Origin: Costus lasius
Taxonomy: Eukaryota > Streptophyta > Magnoliopsida > Zingiberales > Costaceae
Length of the DNA stretch: 64,000 bases
Assembly: GCA_027563935.2 (NCBI GenBank)
Contig: CM050446.2
Location: forward strand, 29,391,501 to 29,455,500
Direction: 5' to 3'
Positions 42,166-54,349 of the stretch are shown here, in pieces. The notes below the pieces were generated by a model, which saw only the letters and a program-made list of their open reading frames with translations, made no database searches and was not told where the DNA came from. Position numbers and translations under genes: made by a program. The number at the start of each line of letters is the position of its first letter. Position 1 is the stretch's first letter.

Positions 42166-44855
42166 TTAGCTTGACCCTTTAACACTCGGGTTTGATCGTG
42201 AATTCCTAGACTTCCTCTCTGATATTGCAACATAAGGCTGAATCTTGAAACAGTATCCAAATTTGCTCAGAATCTCCTCTAATTTGTCAATCAATCTAGA
42301 GTTTCCTCTTCTTTTCTTCCTCCTTGTCTTTTTCTTTTTCTGCAATTTCTCATCAATACCCTCAAAAAGATTGTTAGATTCATTATTTGAGGTCTCCTCA
42401 AACAAACTTGAAACATCATAAATTTCATCATTAAATATTTCAACGTTACAACAAGATCCTGAGTTTGAAAGTTTATTCAATGAATCATTAAGATTAAATT
42501 AAATCTTGTTGTCACATATATCAAAAGTAATCTTTCCTTCTTTCACATCAATATTTGCTTTAGCTATGGCCAATAATGGTCTACCAAGAATGATAGGATT
42601 TCTAGAATTTACCTCCATGTCTAACACTACAAAATCTGCAGGAATGAAAAACTTACCAATTTGTACAGGGACATTCTCTAATATGCTTACAGGATACTTT
42701 ACCGATGAATCCGCGAGCTGTAAGGATATGGATGTATGCTTTAGCTATCCAAGATTTAGTTTTCTGTAAGTAGAAGGAAGCATTAGACTCACACTTGCAC
42801 CGAAGTCACATAAGGCTCGGTCAAAAGCCATAGTGCCTATTGAACAATGTATAGAAAAACTACCTGGATCTTTCAGTTTAGGTGGCAGTTTGTTCTGTAT
42901 GATTGCACTACAATCTTCAGTTAAAGTAACAGTGCATGTACCATAGTCATTTAATTTCCTTTTACTAGACAAAATTTCCTTTAAAAACTTGGCATAAGAT
43001 GGCATTTCAGTAATAGCTTCAGTAAAAGGAATGTTAACATAAAGCTTTTTCAGGATTTCAAGAAATTTGCCAAACTTTTTGTCTAGTTTATGTTGAACCA
43101 ACCTTTGAGGAAAAGGTATTGGTGGCTAGTAAGGAGCAGGCAAATTAGGTTTAGGATTGTCTTTCTCACATGATTCCTCCCCTTTTGGTTCATCACCCTT
43201 TTGAGGTGATAACAAGTTTTGGGTTTCTCATGTGAAGAAGATTCCCTTAACTCTAATTCCCTTTCATTATCATTAAGCCTTTCTTCAGTGTTTTCAAACC
43301 TCCCTCTAGGCTCTCCTAGTTGTTTCCCACTTCTAGTCATAATGGCATTACAGTGCTCCCTAGGGTTTATCTCAGGTTTTGCAGGCAATTTCCCAGGGGG
43401 TTTGTAAGGTACACTAGCATGTTGTGCAATTTGGTTTTCAAGAATTTTGTTGTGGGCTTCTACTCTATCCAGTCTTGGGTTAATTAGATGAAAACTTTCC
43501 TTAAACTCTTCAATTTGTCTATTTTGATTTGACAGGATTTGTTTTTGATCAGACATAAACTCTTCAATTTTTCTATCTTGTTTTAGCTCAAACTGATTTT
43601 GACTGGTCATTATTTTTTCAAACATGGATTTTATCTTAGAAAATTGATCATTGTTTTGATTCAGATTTTGGTTGGGATTTTGCCTTTGGAATCCTTTGTT
43701 TTCAGTGTTCCCCCCTACATTGTTATTGTTTTTCCATGAAAGGTTGGGGTGATTTCTCCATCCAGGGTTATGTGTACTAGAATAGGGATCATTAGGTCTA
43801 CTTTGATTATAATTCCCTATGACATTCACATGCTCATTACCCTGATCAACAATTCTACAATATTCGGCAGTATGACCATCATTGCCATAATTTTCAGAAG
43901 TAATAGCAGAAACAGAAGCAGTTTGCATGGAATTTAACTTACTACACAAAAAGTCTACCTTCTCTTCTAAGGATCGCCATCCTTCACTTTCACCCTTACC
44001 TTGAGAAGGCTTGTAAAGTACTCCTCTCTCGGTAGTCCATTGATTGTGGTTCAATGCCATCTCCTCTAGCAGTCTGAAGGCATCATCTGGTGTTTTGCTC
44101 ATAAGAGCTTCTCCTGCAGTAGCATCCACAACCATTTTAGTCTGATCAGATAATGTAATATAAAAAATTTGTAGTAAAGTTTGAAGTTCTAGTCCATGGT
44201 GAGGACACTTCCACTGCAGTTCATTGAATCTCTCCTAGGCCTCACTAAGCGACTCCCCACTTCTTTGTTGAAAGCTTGTAATTTGGTTTCTCATCTGTAG
44301 TGTCTTGCTTGGGGGAAAGTATTTGTTCAAGAAGGAATTGGACAGTTGATTCCAAGTTGTGAAGGTACCGGCTGGGTGTGAATTAATCCATGTCTTTGCC
44401 CGGTCCCTAAGAGAGAAAGGAAAAAGTCTTAATCTCAAGGCATCGCTAGAAACACCATTCAATTTAATAGTATCGCATAATTCAAGAAATAAGGCCAAGT
44501 GTTGGTTGGGATCCTCTAATGGAGATCCTCCAAACTGATCTTGTTGAAACATTGCAATGAAACCAGGCTTAATCTTAAAATTGTTGGCCTCTATCGCTGG
44601 CCTAGCTATACTAGAATGAATTTCATGATGGTTAGGGGCTGCATAGTCCCTAAGTGTTCTCTGATTGTTCTGATTGTCTCCCATCTCTAATATTTCTTCT
44701 TCTAACTCTGGTTGGAATGTCTCTTGCAATTCTTCTTGTGATGTCTCTTCTAATCTCAACTTTCTGCCAACTCTTAATGTTTTATTGATTTCAGGTTCCA
44801 ATGGTACAAGTGGTCCTGACCAAAGGCTCTTGCGTATGCAAAGAAGATAGATCAA
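42166..44855 (-). pseudogene. E gag-protease
   Basis: Minus strand. Gag begins near 44855 with SGPLVPLEPEINKTLRVGRK; gag core with LFPFSLRDRAKTW and NKYFPPSK; a TAG at 44235 splits it, then VDATAGEALMSK and ALNHNQWTTERG in the same frame. The zinc knuckle has lost two cysteines (SENYG..H..C near 43890). Distal gag is Gln/Asn-rich with NPREHCNAIMTRS. A shift near 43200 enters the protease (43101-42745: NIPFTEAITEMPSYAKFLK, ALCDFGASVSLM), and another follows near 42745. The end (42480-42166) carries a basic KKKKTRRKKRR tract not seen in the other elements. No pol follows. Confidence 0.87.
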
Positions 44856-44942
44856 GTGATTTCAAGAAACAGAAAATAAATAGTAAATAAAAACCTAATC
44901 TAGCAATAATCTCAACGTCTTTAATATCGACAAAAACTAAGG

Positions 44943-44960
44943 TCCCTGGCAACGACGCCA
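44943..44960 (-). other. E primer-binding site (tRNA-Asp type)
   Basis: Minus strand TGGCGTCGTTGCCAGGGA, two mismatches to the tRNA-Asp complement, 6 bp from the 5' LTR. Confidence 0.85.
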
Positions 44961-44966
44961 AAAACT

Positions 44967-45450
44967 TGTCGTGATCCGCAAGTGCACGGATACTCGAAGT
45001 AATAAAGAAAGTACCAAATCCACAGGGACCTACGTTGTCGAATACTAAATAGCTGATTTCTTACTATTTAGGCTAATCGAACTAGTGAGAATAGAAATTG
45101 GAAGCTAAAAACGGAATTATCAGAGAGAAAAGTTGGGACTAGGGTTTCATTCACTTTAACTTTTATGAGCTAGATATGAATAAGGATTTCGTCAGTTCAA
45201 ATTTATCATGATAAAGATGTAATTTACTAAAAAAAAAGGGTTGTTTCACTTTCGTGCAAACAACCGCACAGGGATTTATCCTCGCTTTCGCGCAAGATTC
45301 TTCCCAACGCTGAAGATAAGTAAATCATCAAACAATGAATTCAAGGATGACTTTCGTGCATCCGAATTCAATGTTGATAATCTCTAGTGGAGATTCAAGG
45401 ACTACTTTCGTGCATCCGAGTCTCAACACTAGTTTTACTCATGGATCTCC
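44967..45450 (-). repeat. E 5' LTR, U5-side part
   Basis: Matches 36596-37075. Interrupted after GGATCTCC by copia-2; continues at 56682. Confidence 0.92.
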
Positions 45451-48400
45451 TGTTAGGGAATACCGGGTGTAAATTAAAATTTGCAGTCCCAGGACACAGC
45501 AGAAGAATAATTACACCCGAAACATATTCCGGTCCCAAGGATCCATGCGAGAGAGAAAACACAAGGATGTGTTAGAGATGTACCTCTTTTGCTTGTCGAG
45601 ATGTTGAAGCCATGTTGAAGGCGCCCATGTGTTCGCCCTCTACAAGTATCCACACGTCGACCGTCTCAACGTTGCTCCCTTCCACGCTCGGTGCTAGCCT
45701 CGGGAAGAGAATCAGCCTTTGTCACCCTCTTCAAAACTTGCGCCACTTCCAAGGTAAAAGCACCAAGAAGAGATGAAGAGGAAGATGATGCGCCAAGTAC
45801 TTCCTTATTCTTCTATTCTTGCGCCACCTTCAAGTAAGGTGCGCCTATGGCCAAGGAAGGAAGAGAGCTTGTGGCACGGAGACGCCACCAAGCACTAAGA
45901 CACCTTGCGCCAAGAGGAGATGAAGAAGAAGAAGAACTTGCTTGCGCCTATGATGGAAGAAGTAGAGCTCCAAGCTCTCTTGTCGCCCCTCTATAGCTTC
46001 ATGCCTCCAAGAGATTAATTAATCCTCTTGGGGAGGCGGCTAAGGGGGTTTATTTATGGGACATGGGGTTTATTTATGGGACATAGAGGCAGTTTAGGGA
46101 GAGGCGATTAGGGAATTAATCTAGGGATTTGTTTAATCTAATTAACTGATTAAATCCTTTATTACATGCGCTTATCACTTGCCTAAATGAGCATTAGCCG
46201 CATGTTCCCAAATATTCCCTAATTAGACACAATTCTCATATATGCGCCAAGACTAGGTCATGGCAAGATGAGAATTTGCCTAATTTGGTTTGGGCGCAAG
46301 TCCTAATCCAACTAGGACTATATTTAGATTAATTATCAGCCCCTTATTCGCCTATTCCCTTCCATAAGAAGCTTGCATGATTAAATCACATCAAATCCAA
46401 TTTGATTGACTTCAATCATCAAGTAGATGCCATATGCGCTACTCCTAATCCAATTAGGAGTCTTATTCGCCCAAGGCCTTGTGCCACACGCCTAGAGGCT
46501 GCCATATTAGTCCAAGGATAATTCCTAAAAGGAAATCCTTCTTCCCATGCGTTTGGACCAAGTCCACATGCCTAGAGATACTAAATTAGGCCTTCTTAAG
46601 CACAAATTCTAATCCAATTAGGATTCCTAATGCAATTAGAACTCTTGGTTCTTAGGCCCAATTTATATCCCTATCAAGCCCTCAAGCCCATTCTCATGGC
46701 CCATACTCCATTAAACATATTTAACCAAACCATTGGATCCAATCCAATTTTAACCCAAGGTCAAATGAGGCTAACCATGGTTAATTTGGTCAATATGCCA
46801 AAAATGGAAGTTGGCCCTAATAATTTTCTTTCATCTCATAAGGCCCATTGGCGCTGATGAAATCTTCCAAATAGATCCAAGTTATCCAATAACTTGATCC
46901 TAAGGCATCTGATTAAAGCAATGTCAAGAGTCTATTGCGTGTGACCCCGTAGGATCCTAATGACGATGGCAATGATGTAAAAATCTGTTGGGAAACCCCA
47001 GGGATATTTGTCAATTTTCAGAGATAGAGATTACAAAATACATTGCACAGCGGAAGCAATATCCCCGAAACAGGCCAGTCCCAAAAACCTAGTGAAGATC
47101 GCAAGCAAGAGAGTCGACACGATGAGTTAGGAAATACCTTAGAGCAAGATGAGGTCGAAGTCATGATAGGCACCCAAGCGTGCGCCCTCTGTAGTCTCAC
47201 ACACACGGACCCCTCGAGTCCTCTTCTTCTATGCCCGGTGCTAGCCTCGGGAAGAAGATCCAAGCCTTGTGCTCCGTTTTCAAAATATGCGCCATCTCCA
47301 AGGTAGATGCGCCAAAGATGAAGAAGGATGAGGGAGAGGGAAACCGCCAAGCATCAAGTTCCTTGCGGCTAGGGTTTGGAAGGAAGAAGAAGATGCGCCA
47401 CTTCTTGGTGTTGTCGCCCTTCAAGCCCTTGCTTTTGCCCCTCCTCTTGTTGTCACGCCTCTAAGGATTGTGCATCATCACAAGAGGGGGGCGGCTAGGG
47501 TCACTTATAAAGAGCTAGAGGCTGTTAGGGCAAGGGTTGAGATCATGACAAGTGTATGGCTTGGATGAGAAGGTTTGAGGTAAGGAAAGTCTCCAAGACT
47601 TTGCCATAAACCTCATTCAACCTTTCCATAAGCTACCAAGCCTTGCCTTGTGCGCCAAGGCCTAGCCTTGCGCCCCAAGCAATGCCTTAATGCATTCACA
47701 CTATCAATGAGAGAGGGCTAGGCGCAAAAAGCTTCCTTAATGAAGCAAATTTGCCATCCAAACCCCATTATGCCCCTTAGGCGCCAATGGGCTTGGCTTC
47801 CTCCCCATTATACCCTTTTAGCCTATTGCCTCTTCATGACAACTTATTATTGGGCCTCATTGGATAATGAGCTAGCCCACACTTCATTACATGGCTTGAT
47901 TAAGCACTTGGATCCAATCCAATGCAACCCTAATCCAAATGTGGCCAACCATGGTCAATTTCGGGTCAACCTGCCAAAAATGAAGTTTGGCTCCAATAAC
48001 ATTCTTCCATCTCATCAGGCCCATTGGCGCTGATGAAATCTCCCAATTAGATCTGAGTTATCCAATAACTCGATCATAAGGCTTCCCGATCAATACGAGA
48101 ACTCAAGTATCAAGGTGTGCGACCCTGTAGGTTCCTCTGACGTTGGCAGTGCTGACCAAATATCACCACAAGCAGTGAGTGGCACCTAGCAGTGCATCGC
48201 TGCTACCCAAGTTATCAGAATGGATATCGACATCGACATCCCCATCATTGCAACAAGGTACCGATGCATTATAGTCTCTTTAACGAACTGATATCCGATT
48301 GGACAAGTGTGTCACCACTTGTTTTCACCCAATCATATGGTTATGACTAAATCAGGTTCTCACCTGGGTATGACCATACACTTTCAGTCATAGAACCATA

Positions 48401-49750
48401 GAGGAGCTCCATGGATATCATACTTTCCTTAGGAAGGGGCAAATCCTATGTCTGTCCATTGACCTTCTCATATGGGTCGTGACATGTTCAATGACAACCG
48501 TTATTACCTCCCAACTACGGCGAGGTTTTAGGTTGTATCAAAGCAAGTCCCTAACCATAGAATGGTCAATGACCTCAAGTCAAGGGATCAATGCATCTCC
48601 TATCACTTGTGAGGATAACTCATGACACCAAGTCATAGCCTCACAGCGGGTCGGTCCAGTATATCCACCACTGATATACCCATATGTCTGCGTTAGCACC
48701 TCGTGCCTAACCGGCCCATATACTAGTCTCACAAGTACCAGAGCTGTCCCACATCCACTCAGGTACATCGACTGGGGACAATCATTTGAGCACAGATTCA
48801 ATCTGTCTCTAGGGACATTATCATGTAAGTACACAATCGCAGGTGTAGACAAACAATAATAACGACAATGCCAGAAAGATACATATATGAATATCAGAGT
48901 CAAGTAGTACAAAGATGGACTAAAACTAGGTCCTAGGGCATATACACCAACAACATCATAAGTAGTGAGGGGTATCTAGCAACACATCACTACTACCCAT
49001 GTCATAGGACTTAAGTCATATGACAACAACTCCCTTACAAGCAATGAGGATTCCCATGCATTATAGATCCCTTTTCCTAAACTGATATCCTGCCATTGGA
49101 TTAGTCTCAAGTTTATTAATCCAATCTATTGGTTATGACTCAATCAGTGTGGCCACACATTCCTGTCATGCACCAATGAGGTGGGGCGCCCCGAGTGGAT
49201 ATCATGCTTCCTCTAAAGGAAGGGGCAAATCCTATTGTTGGTCATCCATGTCTTTACATGACTTATGACATGCCCACTGACAGTCCTTTTAGTCTCCCAA
49301 TTACGGAGAGACGTAAGACTGCATCAAAGCATACCCATCATCAAATCTAGACATGAATACCTCAAGTCTAAGGATCAATGCAAACCTCTTGCATGTGAGA
49401 TTGACTTGTTGACTAGACAAGTCAATCCTCATGGTGGATCACTCCAGTGCATCCAATGCACCTGTATGCCTGCGTTACTGTGCCCCGCACTTAACCAGCC
49501 CATACACCAGTCTCACATGTACCAAAGTTGTCCCATATCTGCTAAGGTACCTTGACTGGGGATAGCTTATGAGAATGAATCCAATCCAAACTCCTGGGAC
49601 ATTATTTATACACCTCAATACATCAACACAGGTAGAGAAGTCTGCATAATAACGACCATGCCTCTATAAAGAATAACAATTCCATCAAAGTACATTTAAA
49701 CAATGCCCGACCATGTCCATACATTGGTCTGCAGGGCATAAACACCAACA
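45451..49750 (-). repeat. Copia-2 3' LTR, interrupted by copia-3 solo LTR
   Basis: Parts 45451-46985 and 48958-49750 together match 54350-56676. This copy has a local tandem duplication of GGGGTTTATTTATGGGACAT at about 46046-46085. No coding content. Confidence 0.93.
46986..48952 (-). mobile_element. Copia-3 solo LTR nested in copia-2 LTR
   Basis: Length 1967 bp, TGTTGGGAAACC to ACACCAACA, flanked by AAATC (46981-46985) and ACATC (48953-48957). The uninterrupted right LTR reads GATGTAAACATCATAAG at this point, confirming the insertion. It shares blocks with copia-2's LTR (GCGCTGATGAAATCT, TTATCCAATAACT), so it is from a related family. No internal region: a product of LTR-LTR recombination. 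Strand is assigned from these shared blocks. Confidence 0.88.
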
Positions 49751-49764
49751 TTCTCCCACTTGCA
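49751..49764 (-). other. Copia-2 polypurine tract
   Basis: Minus strand CAAGTGGGAGAA directly abuts the 3' LTR. This is the usual plus-strand primer of plant copia elements. Confidence 0.75.
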
Positions 49765-50247
49765 CTAAGACCAAGGGCAACTAATGTTTAGTCAGTTCCA
49801 ATGTCTCTAGTATGACCCATTTAGCTTCCGCTGTGACAGAGGCTATGTCAGTGGGTTTTTGCAGGTTGCTATACGTGTTTATTTTAACAAATTTGATCAT
49901 CATCCTTATCCATGATCTCTAACATCAGATGATATGCTGCAGTACATACTTGAGCACTAAGTTCCTTCACTTGTGCTATGGCCCCAGTAAGAACTGTACT
50001 GGACCATCAAGCACCAGGAACTAAATCAAGTTTAAATGAATGAAGCTGCTTCCTTGGCTGCCACAAGAAGCTGCAATGTACTCAACCTTAATTATAGAAT
50101 TTACCATTGTGCTTTGCATAGTGCTCTTCCAGCACACAACACCACAACAAGGCAAAGTGCAAATCCTGGCTATGGTCATAAGACTGGAACGAAATATCAG
50201 TGTACCCATGTACACAAAATTCTTCCTGTCTGTCATAAACTAGACCT
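49765..50247 (-). pseudogene. Copia-2 RNase H remnant
   Basis: Minus frame 50236-50021 contains VVCWKSTMQST and KVEYIAAS, the conserved end of copia RNase H with altered acidic positions. The sequence nearer the LTR (49765-50020) is decayed pol and non-coding sequence. Confidence 0.75.
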
Positions 50248-50531
50248 CAATCCTTTATACTTCCCAAGTATATATATATATATATAAGGATTGCTTCCAC
50301 AGCTATCCAGTGTCAAACACTAGGATATGATTGAAACTCACTGGCTATGCTCCAAGCATTTGCCACAAATGGTCTTGTGCACTTTGCATAAAACATGATC
50401 TATCTTGTACCCAATGTATCAAGATTATAGACCCATGTTACTACTCTCTAGCTGTGTCACAGGACATAGCATCTTTGTGAGAGTCTGACCATATATCTCT
50501 CTGGAAGGTATCAATCCTTTATACTTCCCAA

Positions 50532-50611
<80 letters not shown>

Positions 50612-50834
50612 GATTGCTTCCACAGCTGTCCAGTGTCAAACATTAGGATCTGATTGAAACTCGCTGGCTATGCTCCAAGCATTTGCCACAAATGGTCTTG
50701 TGCACTTTGCATAAAACATGATCTATCTTGTACCCAATGTATCAAGATTATAGACCCATGTTACTACTCTCCAGCTGTGTCACAGGACATAGCATCTTTG
50801 TGAGAGTCTGACCATATATCTCTCTGGAAGGTAT
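50248..50834. repeat. Tandem duplication with (TA)n in copia-2
   Basis: About 263 bp at 50248-50510 are repeated at 50511-50834, starting CAATCCTTTATACTTCCCAA in both. (TA)9 at 50269-50286 in the first copy is (TA)38 at 50533-50608 in the second. Flanking AAGTA..TATAAAGG makes the tract part of a larger near-palindrome. Confidence 0.9.
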
Positions 50835-52060
50835 CAATATTTGGAATTACCCAGTATGACCCTCTCCAGAAACTCCTGGATGAACATAGATTGACTAAAG
50901 GGTAATGATTTTCTTGGATCCTTATCTATAGATCCTCATGCCTAGGATATAGGCATCATTCCCTAGATCATTCTTCTCGAAATACTTCCCAAGCCTTGAC
51001 TTTACTGCGTGAAGATCTGGGATGTCATTTCATGTGAGGAGAATATCATTAATCATCTAGAACAAGAAATACTATTAAGGTGCTCCCACTGATCTTCTTG
51101 CAAACACAGGTTCTTTTCAACATGCTTGTATAAGACCATGCATATCCTTACGGCCTTTGTATGAAAACCTTTCAGCTATTTCCACATGGACATACTCTTG
51201 TAGACATCCATTAGGAAAAGCAATTTTCAACATGCCATAACAGAGAATGCAACAAGCAGATACCTAATGGACTCAAACAAAGCTTCTGGTGAAAAATTTC
51301 TTCACTATCCACCCAGTGGATTTGCCTGAAATTTCTGTTCACTAGCTTGCCTTTATGGTAACAATGTTACCTTCCATGTCTATCTTCCTAGAAGATCCAT
51401 TTACAGCCTGTGGGTATAACCCCTTTGGCGGCTCATCCAAGTCCCAAACTTGATCAGCAGACATGGAGTCCATTACGGTTCTCATGGCGCTTAGCCATGT
51501 CCTGGAATCTAGTCCACTGACCTCTTCCATTTCATCATAAGTCTTAGGTTCATCCCAGATGAAAAATTCATCATGCCCAGCATTTCGAATCAATCCAGAC
51601 TTATGTCGTTCCTATGTTACTTGAACCTCAGGTTGACTTTCAACCTGTATGTGAGATTCTACTCTCCATTTGTGTCTAAATGTATTATGGTTGATTCTGG
51701 ACCTTGTCCCAATCAAATCTACTCCCACTAGCTTCTTTCAAAGAAGTATCTCCTCAAGAAAGATAGCAGTATCGAGCAACAAATATTTTGTTCTCCCTGG
51801 GATAGAAATAGCACCCTTTAACCCTTTATGGTGAAGGCAGCATTTGTCACTTTGTTCCTTTGAGCAAGGCTCACATGCATCATAATCCTGAAAGGATAAC
51901 GATCCCAATAGTCCATAGACCTTTGGTTGTGACCATTGTTCTACGGCTTAAGAGACAATGCTATAGGAGGGTGTTGATTGAATCATTGGATCTGATCTTG
52001 TGTTACTTATAAAACCACAAACTATTATCAACTGTATCACTTCAATAGAACATCTCAGAT
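50835..52060 (-). pseudogene. Copia-2 reverse transcriptase/integrase remnants
   Basis: Minus frame 51593-51342 matches the start of copia RT: FIWDEPKTYDEM, WLSAMRTVMDSMSADQVWDLDEPPKG, then DMEGNIVT. Downstream pieces to 50835 are RT fragments in several frames; 52060-51600 is too decayed to assign beyond integrase/linker position. The YVDD catalytic region is not intact. Confidence 0.7.
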
Positions 52061-52441
52061 TTAAAGAAAAATATAATTTATTATTTCAAACTGAAATCCT
52101 TTCCAAAAGGAATGATGTTCTAATACATAAGTTGATACATAATAGCAAAGTTCTATGACAAAGTCTTCAAGGCAGTGAGATGATATCAACAACAGCATCC
52201 AATGCTCTGTCCCTGACCTGAGAGTCGATCCCACCAAGCTTGATAGTCCTACTTCTTTTGAGATCCTGCATATGAAAAATATATGTAAGCTCCACATGCG
52301 GTACCCAGTACCCATGAATAAGAAGTAGACAAAAGACCTCGATAACACAATACCTGAAGCGGATGGATCACATCCCTTCTTCTTTGCCATGCTCTTCTTG
52401 GCCATTAATCCTCTTCGAAATACCCATGCATTCCCAGTCTT
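52061..52441 (-). pseudogene. Copia-2 protease remnant
   Basis: Minus-strand sequence near 52330-52200 matches copia-1's protease region (YWVPHVELTY, then KRSRTIKLGGIDSQVRDRA) but is split between frames. The catalytic LDTxxG is garbled. Confidence 0.65.
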
Positions 52442-52855
52442 TCAAAGTATTAGCATCGAAGACACAGAACCATGGTCATTCTCAGATTTAGGCATACACT
52501 CTGAAGATCCAATAGAACTCTCATGATCATTGTCTATAGAGTACGGTGTGAAGAGACCTTTGAGTTGTATGATAATATCATAAATCCCCATCTCATCACA
52601 CTCAACCTTGACCTCTGGGGTCATGCACTCTAAGACAAGAACAGTGTATTGTTTGTTATCTTCACAATGTTCAAGATAGACATTCCACTCCCACTCAATA
52701 GTGAAATACACACTGGGCTGGGATTGAGGTCTTTCAAGAAGATGCACCTTATTCTCTTGTTCCAGTATCTTTGACAAAATCTTGAACCACTTTGTCCAAT
52801 TTGTCTCATCCAGTTTGTTTTTATAAAGTTTCAATTTTACATCAGGAGATGCCAT
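52442..52855 (-). pseudogene. Copia-2 gag
   Basis: An open stretch of 137 codons from the ATG at 52855. It has the copia gag N-terminal pattern (LDETNWTKWFKILSKILEQENKVHLLE, then YTVLVLECMTPEV and LKGLF). Normal gag is about 250-350 residues with a CCHC knuckle; here the distal part and knuckle are missing, so it is truncated by decay. Confidence 0.8.
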
Positions 52856-54336
52856 CTACAATGAGCAAATAAGTAAAATAAGTACTATGATAAAGCATTT
52901 AACAAGGACTTTAACTTAAATGCTATGCTCCCACTATTTCTAAAAACAAGTTGAGAACTCTCAAACTCAACATAGAAATAAGTGAGTAGGATCCTAATTT
53001 CACATGAGGTCTCCGCGACTCACGAGGGTGAGTTGGGATGCACAGAGAGTCTCATGCTTCCTTAGGTAGGCATGCCAGCCAATTGTGTCGTGCACAACTC
53101 CTCTTAGTTAAGACAGACTAGGCGCTCTGTGTCCAGCAAGGGTTGGATACAGCACAGAGCCCTATCCTCTCAACAACTGCCTCTAGTGATTCATCATGTT
53201 AGTGACATATGAAAAACTAGTCAAGTCTGATCCTAACCGTTATGCCTAGGGTCAACGAGTTTCCTTTTGAAGGCGCGCCCGGTTAAAATGGACTGGGGAA
53301 ACCATTGGCACCACACACCTCCTAAAGATAAGTGGGTGTGTCCCACGAGGGTGGGAAACAGTTCACAACACCACCGATCGATAGTTTGATGAGGGCTACG
53401 CGTTAGAAGGCTACCGACTTGATATTTCGATGAGAGTTTTTGCATGTTTATTTTATTCTTTTCTAGCATGTAGTTTTCCTATAGTTATGGCAGCAAAGGA
53501 AAAACATCACAGGCATGCTATGGACAAAATAATAAACCATCACAGACATGCTAGTTTGGTCGATATGGTCATAGCCCTTTTCATACAAATAACTTGTCAT
53601 GAGCCATGTGACATGTTATCGTGCATCCAAGGGTTGCGAGTCCCTATAGCAGATCAGCCCATGCCAGAAGCCGAAAGCATGTGTCCTTCCTTCAGCCTCA
53701 AGCCCATCACCACCTTCCAAACCTGGCACCTCTACTGACTCCGGTTGAAGATGACTCCTTATTGTCAAGATGAAGCCTTAACCTATCTTATAATTCTACA
53801 TCTATTCTAAAACAAGATGAAAAACTTTACACCAAGATAGGGAGAGAACCACACGCAGGTGGAAAGAGATTTTACAAGCATTCATCACAAGTGGAAACAT
53901 GCTTCCACATCACAACAAAGGAGGGCACTCGCTATGACCATATCAACCCAATCAAGTGGCGCATGTAAAATTTGAAAATTCAGAAAAATCAAATTTTAGC
54001 ACCTTATGCGCCAACATCATCCAAAGCACTCTCTTAACTAAATATATGCTAAAATTTAGATCAAGTTCCATGATGATTTCATAGACCCTATCGGCTGGCA
54101 GTTTTATCAGATCAAGAGACCCGGCCAGTCCGAAGACACAATACCCGTCCTACTTGACAAAACCACGTGCGCCTTTGGTCTTAAATCCATCGTGAACACA
54201 ATCAAATTTTGGCCATAAAATTGAAAAGAGAAGATTGGATGAAAAAAGTTTCTACGTCAAACGTGCATGGATAGAAGAAAAATTTTCCAAAAACTTTTCA
54301 CACAAGCAAACGTACACCTTGTGTTTCTCGCAAGTA
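52856..54336 (-). other. Copia-2 5' UTR
   Basis: About 1.5 kb between gag and primer site, non-coding. 52960-53280 resembles copia-1 sequence at 26575-26746 and 35561-35667. The ORF at 53430-53738 on the other strand has no family signature. Nothing else recognised. Confidence 0.65.
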
Positions 54337-54348
54337 GCTCTGATACCA
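54337..54348 (-). other. Copia-2 primer-binding site
   Basis: Minus strand TGGTATCAGAGC, complementary to initiator tRNA-Met, 1 bp from the 5' LTR end. Confidence 0.92.
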
Positions 54349-54349
54349 C

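Noticed and set aside
50425..50643. Low-complexity IYIYIY ORF
   Set aside because: Translation of the (TA)n tract.
53430..53738. Plus-strand ORF with possible N-terminal hydrophobic segment in copia-2
   Set aside because: Lies antisense in the 5' UTR of copia-2, has no similarity I recognise and no copy elsewhere in the window.
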